The notes under the pieces were generated by a model. The model was not told the DNA's origin. It did no database searches and was given only the letters and a program-made list of their open reading frames with translations. A stretch of 28,920 nt of DNA from Coprobacillus sp. CAG:605 (GTDB taxonomy: Bacteria > Bacillota_I > Bacilli_A > RF39 > UBA660), in contig HF998250.1 in NCBI GenBank assembly GCA_000433255.1, positions 48,369 to 77,288 of the forward strand. Reading direction: 5' to 3'. A program made the translations under genes and the position numbers. This document shows positions 16,709 to 23,696 of the stretch, piece by piece. How positions within the stretch are numbered: the first letter of the stretch is position 1; each line of letters starts with the position of its first letter.

Positions 16709-16734
16709 CTTACAATACTTCTATTGTAAGAAGT
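16709..16734. promoter_or_regulatory. Overlapping inverted repeats between divergent genes
   Basis: A perfect 8-bp inverted repeat (CTTACAAT 16709-16716, ATTGTAAG 16723-16730) shares bases with a second one (ACTTCT 16717-16722, AGAAGT 16729-16734). It lies between the divergent glycine-rich and spoVB-like genes. It may be an operator or alternative RNA hairpins; on the minus strand it is followed by TTTTTGTG. Confidence 0.4.
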
Positions 16735-16803
16735 TTTATCTTAATATAAAGCTTTTGCTGCTTAGAATATTATTTAATACATATATTTAATAAGAGGTTA
16801 AAT

Positions 16804-18105
16804 ATGAAGAATAACTTTTTAAGAGGTGCCTTAGTATTATGTTTAGGCGGTTTTATTACTAAAATATTAGGTTTTATTATTAAAATTATGTATACTCGCA
16901 CTATTGGTACTGAAGGATTAGCATTATATACTTTAATTATGCCTATATATAGTCTAATTGTTACTATTGCTGGCTTTGGTATGCCTATTGCTATTTCTAA
17001 GTTAGTAGCAGAGGCTAAAACTAGAAGCAAAGTAATCTTAAGTCAAGGTATTATTATCTTATTAATTTTAAATTTTTCTATTATGTTATTAGTTATTCTT
17101 TGTAGTGATTTTATTGCTAATTTTTTGCTTAATGAACCCCGAGTTAAAATTTTAATAATAGGTGCCGTACTAGCAATGCCCCAAATGGCTCTAGCCTGTG
17201 TCTTTAAAGGATACTTCTATGGTAAACAAAGAATGCTTCCTAATACTATATCTAATATTATTGAACAAACTATAAGAATAATATTTATTATTTTCTTCTT
17301 ACCCTACTTTGTTAGTAAATCAATTATCCTAGGTATCTTATCATTCTTACTTATTAATATTCTAACTGAAACAGCTAGTATTTTAACCTTTATGTTCTTA
17401 TTACCTAAAAACATTAAAATAAATATAACAGATATTAAATATAACTCTTATTATTTTAAAGATTTATTATTTACATCTATTCCCTTAGTATCTTCTAGAA
17501 TAATTGGTAACATTGGTTATTTCTTTGAACCTATTATTTTATCTAAAACTATGTTATTTATTGGCTATACCCAAGAATTCTTTTTATTAGAATATGGTAT
17601 ATATAATGGTTACTCAATTGCCTTACTTCTAATGCCTTCTTTTCTAATTCAAGCTTTATGTACGGCTTTAATTCCCGAAATAAGTAAATTCAAATCTCTT
17701 CATAATAATAAAATGATTAAAAAAAGAACTAAAGAAGCCTTATTTAGTTCATTCTTACTTGGCTTAGTATCAACTATTATTGTTGTATTAGGAAGAAACT
17801 TCTTTCTAAATTTAATTTATAATACATCTTATGGTGCTGATTATATATTTTATCTAGGTTTCTTCTTTCCCCTATATTACTTAGAAGCTCCTTTAAGTAG
17901 TATCTTACAAGCTCTAGGATATGGTACATATGCTTTAAAAACTACTACTCTAGGAGTTATTATCAAGTTAGCATCTATGTTTATCTTCACTTTATTTCAT
18001 ATTGGTTTATATGGTTTAGTTATTAGTGAAGCTATTGATATTATCTTTGTTGTTGTTTTCAATATGCGATTGTTATTAAAATGTTTTAATAGTAGTAAAT
18101 ATTAA
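16804..18105 (+). CDS. SpoVB/YtgP-like MOP-superfamily flippase
   Basis: The product has 433 residues and is very hydrophobic, with about 12 or more TM segments. The N-terminus (GALVLCLGGFITKILGFIIK, then RTIGTEGLALYTLIMPIY and GFGMPIAISKLVAEA) is that of the SpoVB/YtgP/MurJ-like polysaccharide flippases. Such proteins move lipid-linked wall precursors or oligosaccharides across the membrane; the length is somewhat shorter than the roughly 520 residues of SpoVB itself. The ATG has an AAGAGG ribosome site. It is the only complete long gene on the plus strand. Position near comN is as in Bacillus. Lipid II flipping versus another undecaprenyl-linked substrate cannot be decided here. Confidence 0.85.
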   Translation: MKNNFLRGALVLCLGGFITKILGFIIKIMYTRTIGTEGLALYTLIMPIYSLIVTIAGFGMPIAISKLVAEAKTRSKVILSQGIIILLILNFSIMLLVILCSDFIANFLLNEPRVKILIIGAVLAMPQMALACVFKGYFYGKQRMLPNTISNIIEQTIRIIFIIFFLPYFVSKSIILGILSFLLINILTETASILTFMFLLPKNIKINITDIKYNSYYFKDLLFTSIPLVSSRIIGNIGYFFEPIILSKTMLFIGYTQEFFLLEYGIYNGYSIALLLMPSFLIQALCTALIPEISKFKSLHNNKMIKKRTKEALFSSFLLGLVSTIIVVLGRNFFLNLIYNTSYGADYIFYLGFFFPLYYLEAPLSSILQALGYGTYALKTTTLGVIIKLASMFIFTLFHIGLYGLVISEAIDIIFVVVFNMRLLLKCFNSSKY

Positions 18106-18148
18106 TATATGATATATTTCATGTATTTGTTATCTTTTTGTGTATTTT

Positions 18149-18173
18149 GCTCTTGCTATCAATTCAGTATAAT
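18149..18173 (+). promoter_or_regulatory. Promoter of the small membrane-peptide gene
   Basis: A consensus TATAAT (18168-18173) is preceded by a T-rich -35 region (TTTTGC or TTGCTC). The predicted start near 18180 gives a leader of about 78 nt. Confidence 0.6.
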
Positions 18174-18187
18174 GGTATACTTTTAGT

Positions 18188-18253
18188 GGAAGTACCCAGT
18201 AGTTGGTGTGTTGCCTCAAAACTATACTTTTTCAAGTATTAGAGAAGAGGTGA
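18188..18253 (+). promoter_or_regulatory. Structured leader with sequestered ribosome site
   Basis: TTGCCTC (18211-18217) is complementary to the ribosome site GAGGTGA (18247-18253) over 7 bp including G-U pairs, and a perfect 6-bp hairpin (ATACTT 18224-18229, AAGTAT 18234-18239) lies between them. Upstream bases 18188-18215 form an imperfect palindrome that is also complementary to 18416-18449 downstream of the gene. The leader could therefore switch between open and closed states. Confidence 0.5.
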
Positions 18254-18257
18254 TAGT

Positions 18258-18371
18258 ATGAAATATGATTTAAATTCATTTATTAAGGATTGTATGTCTT
18301 TATTTAAACGAACGTCAATTATATTAACTATTATTGCTTTTATCCTCTTATTTAGAGATAAAAGCGAATAG
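18258..18371 (+). CDS. 37-residue single-TM peptide, type I toxin-like
   Basis: The reading frame runs from ATG 18258 to TAG 18369-18371. The peptide starts MKYDLNSFIKDCMSLFKR, then a hydrophobic helix TSIILTIIAFILLF, and ends with the charged tail RDKSE. A strong AGAGGTGA ribosome site lies 4 nt before the ATG and a TATAAT promoter about 85 nt upstream, so it is very likely translated. Short length, one TM helix, charged ends and a long structured leader and trailer are the usual features of type I toxins (BsrG/TxpA/Fst kinds), but the sequence does not match any I know. A decayed copy lies 290 bp downstream. It could also be a small regulatory membrane peptide. Confidence 0.65.
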   Translation: MKYDLNSFIKDCMSLFKRTSIILTIIAFILLFRDKSE

Positions 18372-18485
18372 AAAAATACACCTAACTAATTGTTAGGTGT
18401 AACCTATTTTAAACCGGTAACACCCAACATTCTCAGATTGGGTATTTCCTTTTTTATTATATGAAGTTTCCTTCATCCATATACA
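18290..18485 (+). repeat. Direct repeat, copy 1 (peptide 3' half and trailer)
   Basis: This copy covers the TM half of the peptide gene, the 9-bp hairpin, the 34-bp palindromic element (18416-18449), and a small hairpin (ATGAAG, then TTTC on the plus strand, then CTTCAT, near 18461-18476). The whole block recurs in degraded form at 18586-18775. Confidence 0.75.
18372..18400 (-). terminator. Hairpin with T run on minus strand after the small peptide gene
   Basis: A perfect 9-bp stem (ACACCTAAC 18378-18386, GTTAGGTGT 18392-18400) is followed on the minus strand by ATTTTT. It would end a minus-strand RNA. A TATAAT on that strand (18461-18456, poor -35) could start one of about 75 nt, antisense to the trailer of the peptide mRNA. 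Confidence 0.5.
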
Positions 18486-18585
18486 TGGTAACACATTTTT
18501 ATTAATAATTCAAGCATATTCTATTTACATTCAGTAACAAAATGATTACACGCTTTTTTAGTAAAAAAGCCTAATATAGTTGATG

Positions 18586-18654
18586 CATTAAATTTACTTA
18601 AGCGAACGTTAATTATATTAACTATTATTACTTTTATCTTTTTACTTAAATTCT
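18586..18654 (+). pseudogene. Remnant of a second small membrane-peptide gene
   Basis: In frame, 18586-18654 reads ALNLLKRTLIILTIITFIFLLKF and then TAA, clearly related to the TM half of the peptide at 18258-18371 (LFKRTSIILTIIAFILLF). There is no in-frame ATG, no ribosome site, and the upstream frame closes at a TGA near 18544. It is not expected to be translated. Confidence 0.6.
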
Positions 18655-18775
18655 AAAATAATCAAGAATACATCAACTAATTATTAGGTGTAAACATTAA
18701 AACATGGCAACAACCAACATTCGCAGATTGGGTATTTCCTCTATGAATGAAATTATCTTCATCCAATTACATAAT
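18586..18775 (+). repeat. Direct repeat, copy 2 (degraded)
   Basis: The order of parts is the same as in copy 1. The segment from CGAACGT (18603) onward is nearly identical for about 36 bp, the middle hairpin has lost pairs, and the palindromic element (18706-18739) matches copy 1 at 30 of 34 bases. The promoter and leader part of copy 1 is not repeated. Confidence 0.75.
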
Positions 18776-18876
18776 ATCATAATATTTACATTTAGTCAAA
18801 CATTATTTCAATTATATTACAATGTTAAGTTATCACTATACATATTTAGATACTAATTATATAAACCCCAATACAC

Positions 18877-19058
18877 CAAAAAACGCCTAACCCAAAAGCT
18901 AGACGTTTCTTAAGTTCCACATTCAATTCTAACTAACACTGAATGAGCTTTCGTTTCTTATTTAATAGTTCTAAATTAAATAATTGTTTAGCAGAGCTGG
19001 TCTTTACATTAAAGGCAATATCGCAGACCTTTCTTTTTTAAAGAACGGTATTACCTTC
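18877..19058 (-). ncRNA. Stand-alone structured small RNA, family not recognised
   Basis: The unit has its own promoter, several stems and a terminator, and no reading frame of note. Stems are: GGTAATA with TATTGCC (19055-19049 with 19020-19014) enclosing a 6-bp hairpin (19045-19040 with 19036-19031); a perfect 9-bp stem (18983-18975 with 18966-18958) with an 8-nt loop; a 6-bp stem (18945-18940 with 18925-18920); and the terminator. Length is about 180 nt. It is not tmRNA, RNase P RNA, SRP RNA or a T-box by any hallmark I can see, and its ends do not pair as in 6S RNA. Nothing is encoded downstream on this strand, so a trans-acting RNA is more likely than a riboswitch. Confidence 0.6.
18878..18908 (-). 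terminator. Terminator of the stand-alone small RNA
   Basis: The minus strand has AAACGTCTA, a 10-nt loop, then TAGGCGTTT, 9 bp with one G-U, ending in six T. It would also stop readthrough from the polysaccharide operon. Confidence 0.75.
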
Positions 19059-19064
19059 AATTAC

Positions 19065-19093
19065 ATATTATCATAAAACTTAAATAATAGCAA
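19065..19093 (-). promoter_or_regulatory. Promoter of the stand-alone small RNA
   Basis: The minus strand has TTGCTA (19093-19088), exactly 17 nt, then TAATAT (19070-19065) with a TG extension. The predicted start is near 19058. It lies just downstream of the stop codon of the Wzy-like gene. Confidence 0.7.
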
Positions 19094-19101
19094 GTACAAA
19101 T

Positions 19102-20292
19102 TTAACAAATATTATTCCGATTATAATAAAATAATAAAGCTAAATAAATACTAACATTAGTTGAAATTAAAACATGCCCCGCAATTAAAGAGATTAATAA
19201 TCCTAATATAAATGTATATTTATATACTCCACTTAGTTTAGTATCTTTAACTGAGTTATACATAAATACTAAGTAAAAAATAAAACCTAAAATACCTAAA
19301 GTAAATAAAATATCAAATAAATCTATTTCAACTCCTTTAAGACTTATTAAAATACTCTTACCTATACCAAAAATATAATAAAGCGGTCCTAACCCCCTAA
19401 CTTCATTAAAAATATTAACAACAAATTCTAATCTACCACTAAAAATCATTTTATTTATCCCATAGTAACTAAATATATTACTACTATCTATTTTAAAATA
19501 ATCTAATGCTAAAGCAATATTCTTATATAACGGTGTATGAGGTAATATTAAACATCCAAGTATTAATATTAACACAACTACTCCAATAAAACATATCTTA
19601 TATTTCCAAGAAAACTTTTTATAATATTTATACAAAAAAGGAATTAACAAATATAATAATGTCATAATAAACCCTAAAAGCATTGTTTTAGTTCCTACTA
19701 AGTAAGCACATATAAAGCTTAAAATAATACTAATACCACTAATAATATATTTTTTACATCTAAGTAAATAATCTAATACTACAGGAAACAATATAACTAA
19801 TATAGCACTTATCTCATTTGCTCCATAAAATAACCCATAATACCCTGATTTTTCTGGATAAAACTCCCAAGCATAATATCCAAATCCTAAAATAAAAGGT
19901 CCAATAATCAAACTAATATAAAGATAATAGATAAATACCAATAACTTAGTATTTAAATACTCAGTCTTATAGCTTTTAAAAAACATGATTAAGAAACCTA
20001 GATAAAACACCTGCATTAAATTAGCAACTTCCACACTTAAACTATTCTTAAATACTAAATACTGCATTGCTATTTCTAAAACACAATAAACTAAATATAA
20101 ATAAATAATCTTTCTATCTTTCTTTTCTTTCCATAAATAATATAAAACATACAAGAAAAATAACCCTCGTACTAAAGCAGATATTGATATAAAACTCCAA
20201 TTATTCTTAATTTGAATACAGGTTAAAGCATCCAACAAGGGTTGACAAACTAAAAAGAGTACCAATAAATACTTTTTTGCTTTATCTAACAT
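19102..20292 (-). CDS. O-antigen ligase/Wzy polymerase-like membrane protein
   Basis: The product has 396 residues and about 10-12 TM segments. The shape is that of Wzy/WaaL-type proteins: a start LVLFLVCQPLLDALT, a central loop (LDYFKIDSSNIFSYYGINKMIFSGRLEFV) carrying the S-G-R motif, and a C-terminal AGHVLISTNVSIYLALLFYY. Such proteins join or transfer lipid-linked glycans on the outer face of the membrane. The start codon overlaps the end of the PssE-like gene by 7 nt (GGGAG ribosome site), and it is the last gene of a four-gene polysaccharide unit. Whether it polymerises or ligates cannot be told. Confidence 0.8.
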   Translation of the reverse strand: MLDKAKKYLLVLFLVCQPLLDALTCIQIKNNWSFISISALVRGLFFLYVLYYLWKEKKDRKIIYLYLVYCVLEIAMQYLVFKNSLSVEVANLMQVFYLGFLIMFFKSYKTEYLNTKLLVFIYYLYISLIIGPFILGFGYYAWEFYPEKSGYYGLFYGANEISAILVILFPVVLDYLLRCKKYIISGISIILSFICAYLVGTKTMLLGFIMTLLYLLIPFLYKYYKKFSWKYKICFIGVVVLILILGCLILPHTPLYKNIALALDYFKIDSSNIFSYYGINKMIFSGRLEFVVNIFNEVRGLGPLYYIFGIGKSILISLKGVEIDLFDILFTLGILGFIFYLVFMYNSVKDTKLSGVYKYTFILGLLISLIAGHVLISTNVSIYLALLFYYNRNNIC

Positions 20293-20777
20293 GGTTTAAC
20301 TCCCTTATCTATGTAATCTTCTATTAACTTAATCATATTATTAGTATTACTTTGATACTTCTTTGGTTTAAATTTATTTATCTTTTTTAAACATTCATGA
20401 AATTCTTTATTATCTAACGCTGTTAAAATAAAACCATCTTTATTAAACTCAGTTGTTATTTGTAATTGATGATCATTATTATGTTCTTTATACTTAGATA
20501 AACGGGGTACAGCAATAATCTTTTTGCCTTTCTTTAAACCATCAAATATTGAACCAACTCCACCATGTACAATCAAAAAAGAAGCCTTATCAATTAACTT
20601 TTCTAACTCATCTTTAGGTAAATAATCAAATACTTTCATATTCTTAGAACTATATTCTGTATATCCAGCCTGAACAATAACTTCTTCCTTAATCGTTTTA
20701 TTTTCTATTTCTTTTTCAACCATATCTAATAGTCTTTTAAAACTCTTATCTTGTGTTCCTAACTCTACTAAAATCAT
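20286..20777 (-). CDS. PssE/Alg13-like glycosyltransferase subunit
   Basis: The product has 163 residues. It matches the GT28 C-terminal half as a separate protein: MILVELGTQDKSFKRLLD at the start, then VIVQAGYT, then FLIVHGGVGSIFDGLKKGKKIIAVPR, the UDP-sugar-binding segment, and HNNDHQLQ. In Gram-positive exopolysaccharide loci (Cps14F/Cps14G, PssD/PssE) and in eukaryotic Alg13/Alg14 this half works only with its partner. The frame opens at 20801, but AAAGGA at normal spacing selects the ATG at 20775-20777. The partner lies directly upstream. Confidence 0.88.
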   Translation of the reverse strand: MILVELGTQDKSFKRLLDMVEKEIENKTIKEEVIVQAGYTEYSSKNMKVFDYLPKDELEKLIDKASFLIVHGGVGSIFDGLKKGKKIIAVPRLSKYKEHNNDHQLQITTEFNKDGFILTALDNKEFHECLKKINKFKPKKYQSNTNNMIKLIEDYIDKGVKPC

Positions 20778-20788
20778 AATTATCCTTT

Positions 20789-21262
20789 CTAATATATCCA
20801 CCCACCATAAGTTGCCTTAGGATATAACTCTAACATTGATGGCCATTGAACAATAAAAAGATCTGCAAAATGATATATTAATCTTCCTGTTATTGTCTTA
20901 GTCTTGATGTTAGCAAATGTCTCAATATAAATAATCTTACTACCAAAAATCTTACCTAGACAACACATTGGTCCAGCCGTATGAGCCCCGGTAGTAACTA
21001 TATATTTTGGTCTTAATTTAATAAAATAATATAAACTTATAAAACAGTTAGCTAGTAATTTAAAGGGATAAGATATCGGATGATCTTTAGTTCCATATAT
21101 TAAATAATTAACCTTACCAGGATATACTTTCTTTAAATATTGATCTGATTTAGTATTCTCCGTAATAATATGATAATCATACTTAGAAAACATCTCTTTA
21201 AGCATTAACATTTCACTAAGATGTCCCCCTGTACTAGCAATAAATAATACTTTTCTTTTCAT
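20789..21262 (-). CDS. PssD/Alg14-like glycosyltransferase subunit
   Basis: The product has 157 residues. The N-terminal half of a split GT-B enzyme: VLFIASTGGHLSEMLML, then TENTKSD, YIVTTGAHTAGPMCC and KIIYIETFANI, and a membrane-associating hydrophobic stretch near 65-85. In Alg14-type proteins this part holds the acceptor site and recruits the Alg13-type subunit to the membrane. The frame opens at 21292, but GAGGA before the ATG at 21260-21262 gives the start and removes overlap with the upstream gene. It pairs with the PssE-like gene. Confidence 0.88.
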   Translation of the reverse strand: MKRKVLFIASTGGHLSEMLMLKEMFSKYDYHIITENTKSDQYLKKVYPGKVNYLIYGTKDHPISYPFKLLANCFISLYYFIKLRPKYIVTTGAHTAGPMCCLGKIFGSKIIYIETFANIKTKTITGRLIYHFADLFIVQWPSMLELYPKATYGGWIY

Positions 21263-21270
21263 ATAATCCT

Positions 21271-22404
21271 CTATCCTAGTAGTTTTATCCACATTTTTTT
21301 TACTTCGTCTTTTGAATATTTCATTGCTGTAGTCCTAGCATTTTCTCCCATTTTCTTTAATTTTTCTGGGTTATTTAAAAGTTTTAACGCTTTATCAGCC
21401 ATTTCATGTTCATTACGATTTTTAATCAAATATCCGTTTACCCCATTATTAATCAACTCTCTGGCTCCTTCTGCACAAGAAAACGCAATTACCGGTATCC
21501 CATGACTCATCGCTTCAATTAATACTAAGCCAAAAGATTCTGTATAAGATGTCATTAAGTAAAGGGAAGTCTTTTCATATAGTTTATTTAATTCTTCAAA
21601 ATCTAAATACCCAGGCATTTTTACTTTCCTTGAAATATTATTATCTACGATATTCTTAAATATTTTATCTTTTTGACTACCGTCCCCTACTAAATTTAAA
21701 TAAGCCTCCCCATCTTTAAGTTCTATAAGTTTAAATACTGAAACTAAGTCTAAAAAACCTTTTTCTGGTTCTAATCTTCCTACACTGATAATATTTTTAT
21801 TATCTAATTTATTTACTTTTTTAGGTAACGCTTCTAAAAAATTAGGTACATACTCTACTTGACACTTAATATCATTCTTTTTAAAGTCTTCACTATAAAT
21901 ACGCTTCAATTCTTTAGAAACTACCACTAACTCATCTAAATGCTCACAAGAATTTCTTACTTTTTTCATGATAATTTCGTCGCCATGAGGGTGATTATGT
22001 TCCCATCCAATAGCTCTAACTCCGGCATTACGATACTCTCCTAAGTACTTATTAGTATAATCTCTCGTACTAATGATGATATCACTATCGCATGCATCAA
22101 TCGCATCAATTAAAACTTTTCTTTTTATTCTAAGAATATTTAAAGCCTTAATTGCTTCTTTGATAATTTTAAAGATATTAACTCTCTTAAGTGCATATTT
22201 AAAATCATTCTTATTAGGCACAACCTTGCTTAAATATCTTATATGAACTCTTGGGTCAATCTCAAAGGCTGGTTCTTCATATAATTTATATATTGCAAGT
22301 ATCTCTACTTTATAAGTATCTACTAAACTATTAGCTAAAGCTGCAATGCATTTTTCAATACCCCCATATCCTAAATGTAATGCTAAAATAGTTATTTTCT
22401 TCAT
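21271..22404 (-). CDS. Glycosyltransferase, GT4 family
   Basis: The product has 377 residues. The GT-B fold signatures are clear: N-terminal GYGGIEKCIAALANSL, the mid-linker NIISVGRLEPEKGFLDLV, and the donor-binding ESFGLVLIEAMSHGIPVIAFSCAEGARELI with the E-x7-E pattern. It transfers a sugar from a nucleotide donor during polysaccharide assembly; sugar and linkage are not known. The frame extends to 22482 with a hydrophobic leader that is really upstream promoter and terminator DNA; the ATG at 22402-22404 has an AGGTGGG site. It is first in the unit GT4-pssD-pssE-wzy. Confidence 0.93.
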   Translation of the reverse strand: MKKITILALHLGYGGIEKCIAALANSLVDTYKVEILAIYKLYEEPAFEIDPRVHIRYLSKVVPNKNDFKYALKRVNIFKIIKEAIKALNILRIKRKVLIDAIDACDSDIIISTRDYTNKYLGEYRNAGVRAIGWEHNHPHGDEIIMKKVRNSCEHLDELVVVSKELKRIYSEDFKKNDIKCQVEYVPNFLEALPKKVNKLDNKNIISVGRLEPEKGFLDLVSVFKLIELKDGEAYLNLVGDGSQKDKIFKNIVDNNISRKVKMPGYLDFEELNKLYEKTSLYLMTSYTESFGLVLIEAMSHGIPVIAFSCAEGARELINNGVNGYLIKNRNEHEMADKALKLLNNPEKLKKMGENARTTAMKYSKDEVKKMWIKLLG

Positions 22405-22426
22405 GTTCCCACCTATCCCTACCTTA

Positions 22427-22456
22427 ATTATAAAGCAAACTATAATTGTAAGTAAA
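22427..22456 (-). promoter_or_regulatory. Promoter of the polysaccharide unit
   Basis: Minus-strand TTTACT or TTACTT, 17-18 nt, then TATAAT (22432-22427). It directly follows the terminator of the HExxH gene. Confidence 0.65.
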
Positions 22457-22459
22457 GAA

Positions 22460-22481
22460 AAAATGAGTGCAACCACACTCA
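22460..22481 (-). terminator. Terminator of the HExxH gene
   Basis: A perfect 6-bp stem on the minus strand (TGAGTG, loop TGGTTG, CACTCA) is followed by a T run, within 4 nt of the stop codon. Confidence 0.75.
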
Positions 22482-22484
22482 ACC

Positions 22485-23258
22485 TTACTTTCTCTTAGCT
22501 AATACCTTTTGTTTTTCTGGCTTTAAACTAGGTAATGTTTTTCCCATTGAATAAATATACCAGTCATTTAAAGTTTTCTTAATTTTATTATATAAATATA
22601 ATCTATACATAATACAATAGGGCTTTCTTGAAATAGTATCAATTTCTTTAAGTAAATAATTAATTTCTTTAGTAGATGCAAAAGCCTTAAAATAATCAAT
22701 AAACCCCTCTAAATCATTAGTAAAATATAATCTTTCCATATCATGATAATTACTAAAGAAACTTTCCAGCATTTTGCTTATCCTGCTTTCTAAGAAATAA
22801 GCTTTCTCCATATGATTTTTATATAATATTCTAGCCGTTAAAGTTTCTGTATATCCTTCATTTAACCCTATTCCAAAATATTTCTTATTTTTTCCTTGGG
22901 ATACGGATAAACCAGTATAATCAATATCATTATCGTAGTCATAATAAGAAGATGCCATATGCATAAATTCATGAGCCATTGCCCCTTTACTTAAATAGCG
23001 AATTCTATTAGCACTAACCATATAAGCCCCGTCCATATCACTAAACATAGCTTTCAAAAATGGCATTCTTTCTAGCCAAAGATCTTCTAAGTTATAAAAC
23101 ATATTCAAAGTTACATTTTGATCTATTTTACTTAAATAAGTATATAATTTACTTGCGTATTCTCTTATATATTTATTCTCTTGCCATAATAGCTTTTCTT
23201 CATTACTAAGCATATCATAAGTAGTTGGTATATTAACTGTTAATATAACTTTTTCCAT
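22485..23258 (-). CDS. Putative gluzincin-like metallopeptidase, family unknown
   Basis: The product has 257 residues. I do not recognise the family, but HEFMH (H96, E97, H100) in KGAMAHEFMHMASSYY is a HExxH zinc motif, and 34 residues later LNEGYTETLTARI gives a Glu (E134) in the NExxx(D/E) setting used as third ligand by gluzincins. No signal peptide or TM segment is seen, so it should be cytoplasmic. The rest is rich in Tyr, Leu and Lys. It is a single-gene unit between the polysaccharide cluster and the xse operon, with its own promoter and terminator. Peptidase activity is an inference from the motif. Confidence 0.75.
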   Translation of the reverse strand: MEKVILTVNIPTTYDMLSNEEKLLWQENKYIREYASKLYTYLSKIDQNVTLNMFYNLEDLWLERMPFLKAMFSDMDGAYMVSANRIRYLSKGAMAHEFMHMASSYYDYDNDIDYTGLSVSQGKNKKYFGIGLNEGYTETLTARILYKNHMEKAYFLESRISKMLESFFSNYHDMERLYFTNDLEGFIDYFKAFASTKEINYLLKEIDTISRKPYCIMYRLYLYNKIKKTLNDWYIYSMGKTLPSLKPEKQKVLAKRK

Positions 23259-23283
23259 ACTTCAAAACCCCTTTAATGCTTTT

Positions 23284-23312
23284 ATATTCTACATCAAATT
23301 TATCCAAAAGTA
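23284..23312 (-). promoter_or_regulatory. Promoter of the HExxH gene
   Basis: The minus strand has TTTACT, 17 nt, then TAGAAT, with TG before the -10. The start codon follows after about 25 nt. Confidence 0.6.
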
Positions 23313-23342
23313 AAGTTTTTCTTATTTTGTTAATCTTTAGCT

Positions 23343-23428
23343 TGCTATTAGTATTAATTTATTGTATATCATTCTTACGAGGGAACGTCAATGAAGATTT
23401 ACTTCTAGGCGTTTCCTTTTATCTTATT
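23343..23428 (+). promoter_or_regulatory. Promoter-like sequence and hairpin, possible very small RNA
   Basis: The plus strand has TTGCTA, 17 nt, then TATATC, followed about 25 nt later by a two-part stem (GGGAACG with CGTTTCC, inner GAAG with CTTC, about 23382-23417) and TTTTATCTTATTT. This could make an RNA of about 50 nt. Support is modest; no gene follows on this strand. Confidence 0.3.
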
Positions 23429-23429
23429 T

Positions 23430-23458
23430 AAAAACACCTAACACTCAAGTTAGATGTT
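23430..23458 (-). terminator. Terminator of the nusB-xseA-xseB operon
   Basis: A 10-bp stem with one G-U (23449-23458 with 23433-23442) and a 6-nt loop ends in five T on the minus strand, just past the xseB stop. Confidence 0.88.
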
Positions 23459-23462
23459 AATC

Positions 23463-23696
23463 TTAATTATTATCTTTTATCTCAAAATCTTCTAAAGTAC
23501 CATTTTCGGTTAGTATTTTATTTACTTTACTAGTTGCATCGTTTAACTTATCGCCACAAGTCTTAGCTAACTTCATTGCTTCACTATACTTACTAATTGC
23601 TTGATCTAAATCAACATTTCCAGCTTCTAATTCCTTAACAATGCTTTCTAATTCAGTTAAAGATTCTTCAAAACTTTTATTTTTTTGTTCAGCCAT
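23463..23696 (-). CDS. xseB: Exodeoxyribonuclease VII small subunit
   Basis: The product has 77 residues, the normal XseB size. SFEESLTELESIVKELEAGNVDLDQAISKYSEAMKL is the family's helical core. Several XseB copies coat the coiled-coil arms of XseA in the exonuclease VII holoenzyme, which degrades single-stranded DNA from both ends. The start overlaps the end of xseA by 8 nt. Confidence 0.97.
   Translation of the reverse strand: MAEQKNKSFEESLTELESIVKELEAGNVDLDQAISKYSEAMKLAKTCGDKLNDATSKVNKILTENGTLEDFEIKDNN

Noticed and set aside
22405..22482. N-terminal hydrophobic extension of the GT4 glycosyltransferase
   Set aside because: It is translated promoter and terminator DNA; the true ATG at 22404 has a clear ribosome site.
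23276..23431. Plus-strand frame of 51 codons encoding a hydrophobic peptide
   Set aside because: No ribosome site before the ATG, and its first part overlaps the promoter of the minus-strand HExxH gene. Probably chance in AT-rich DNA.
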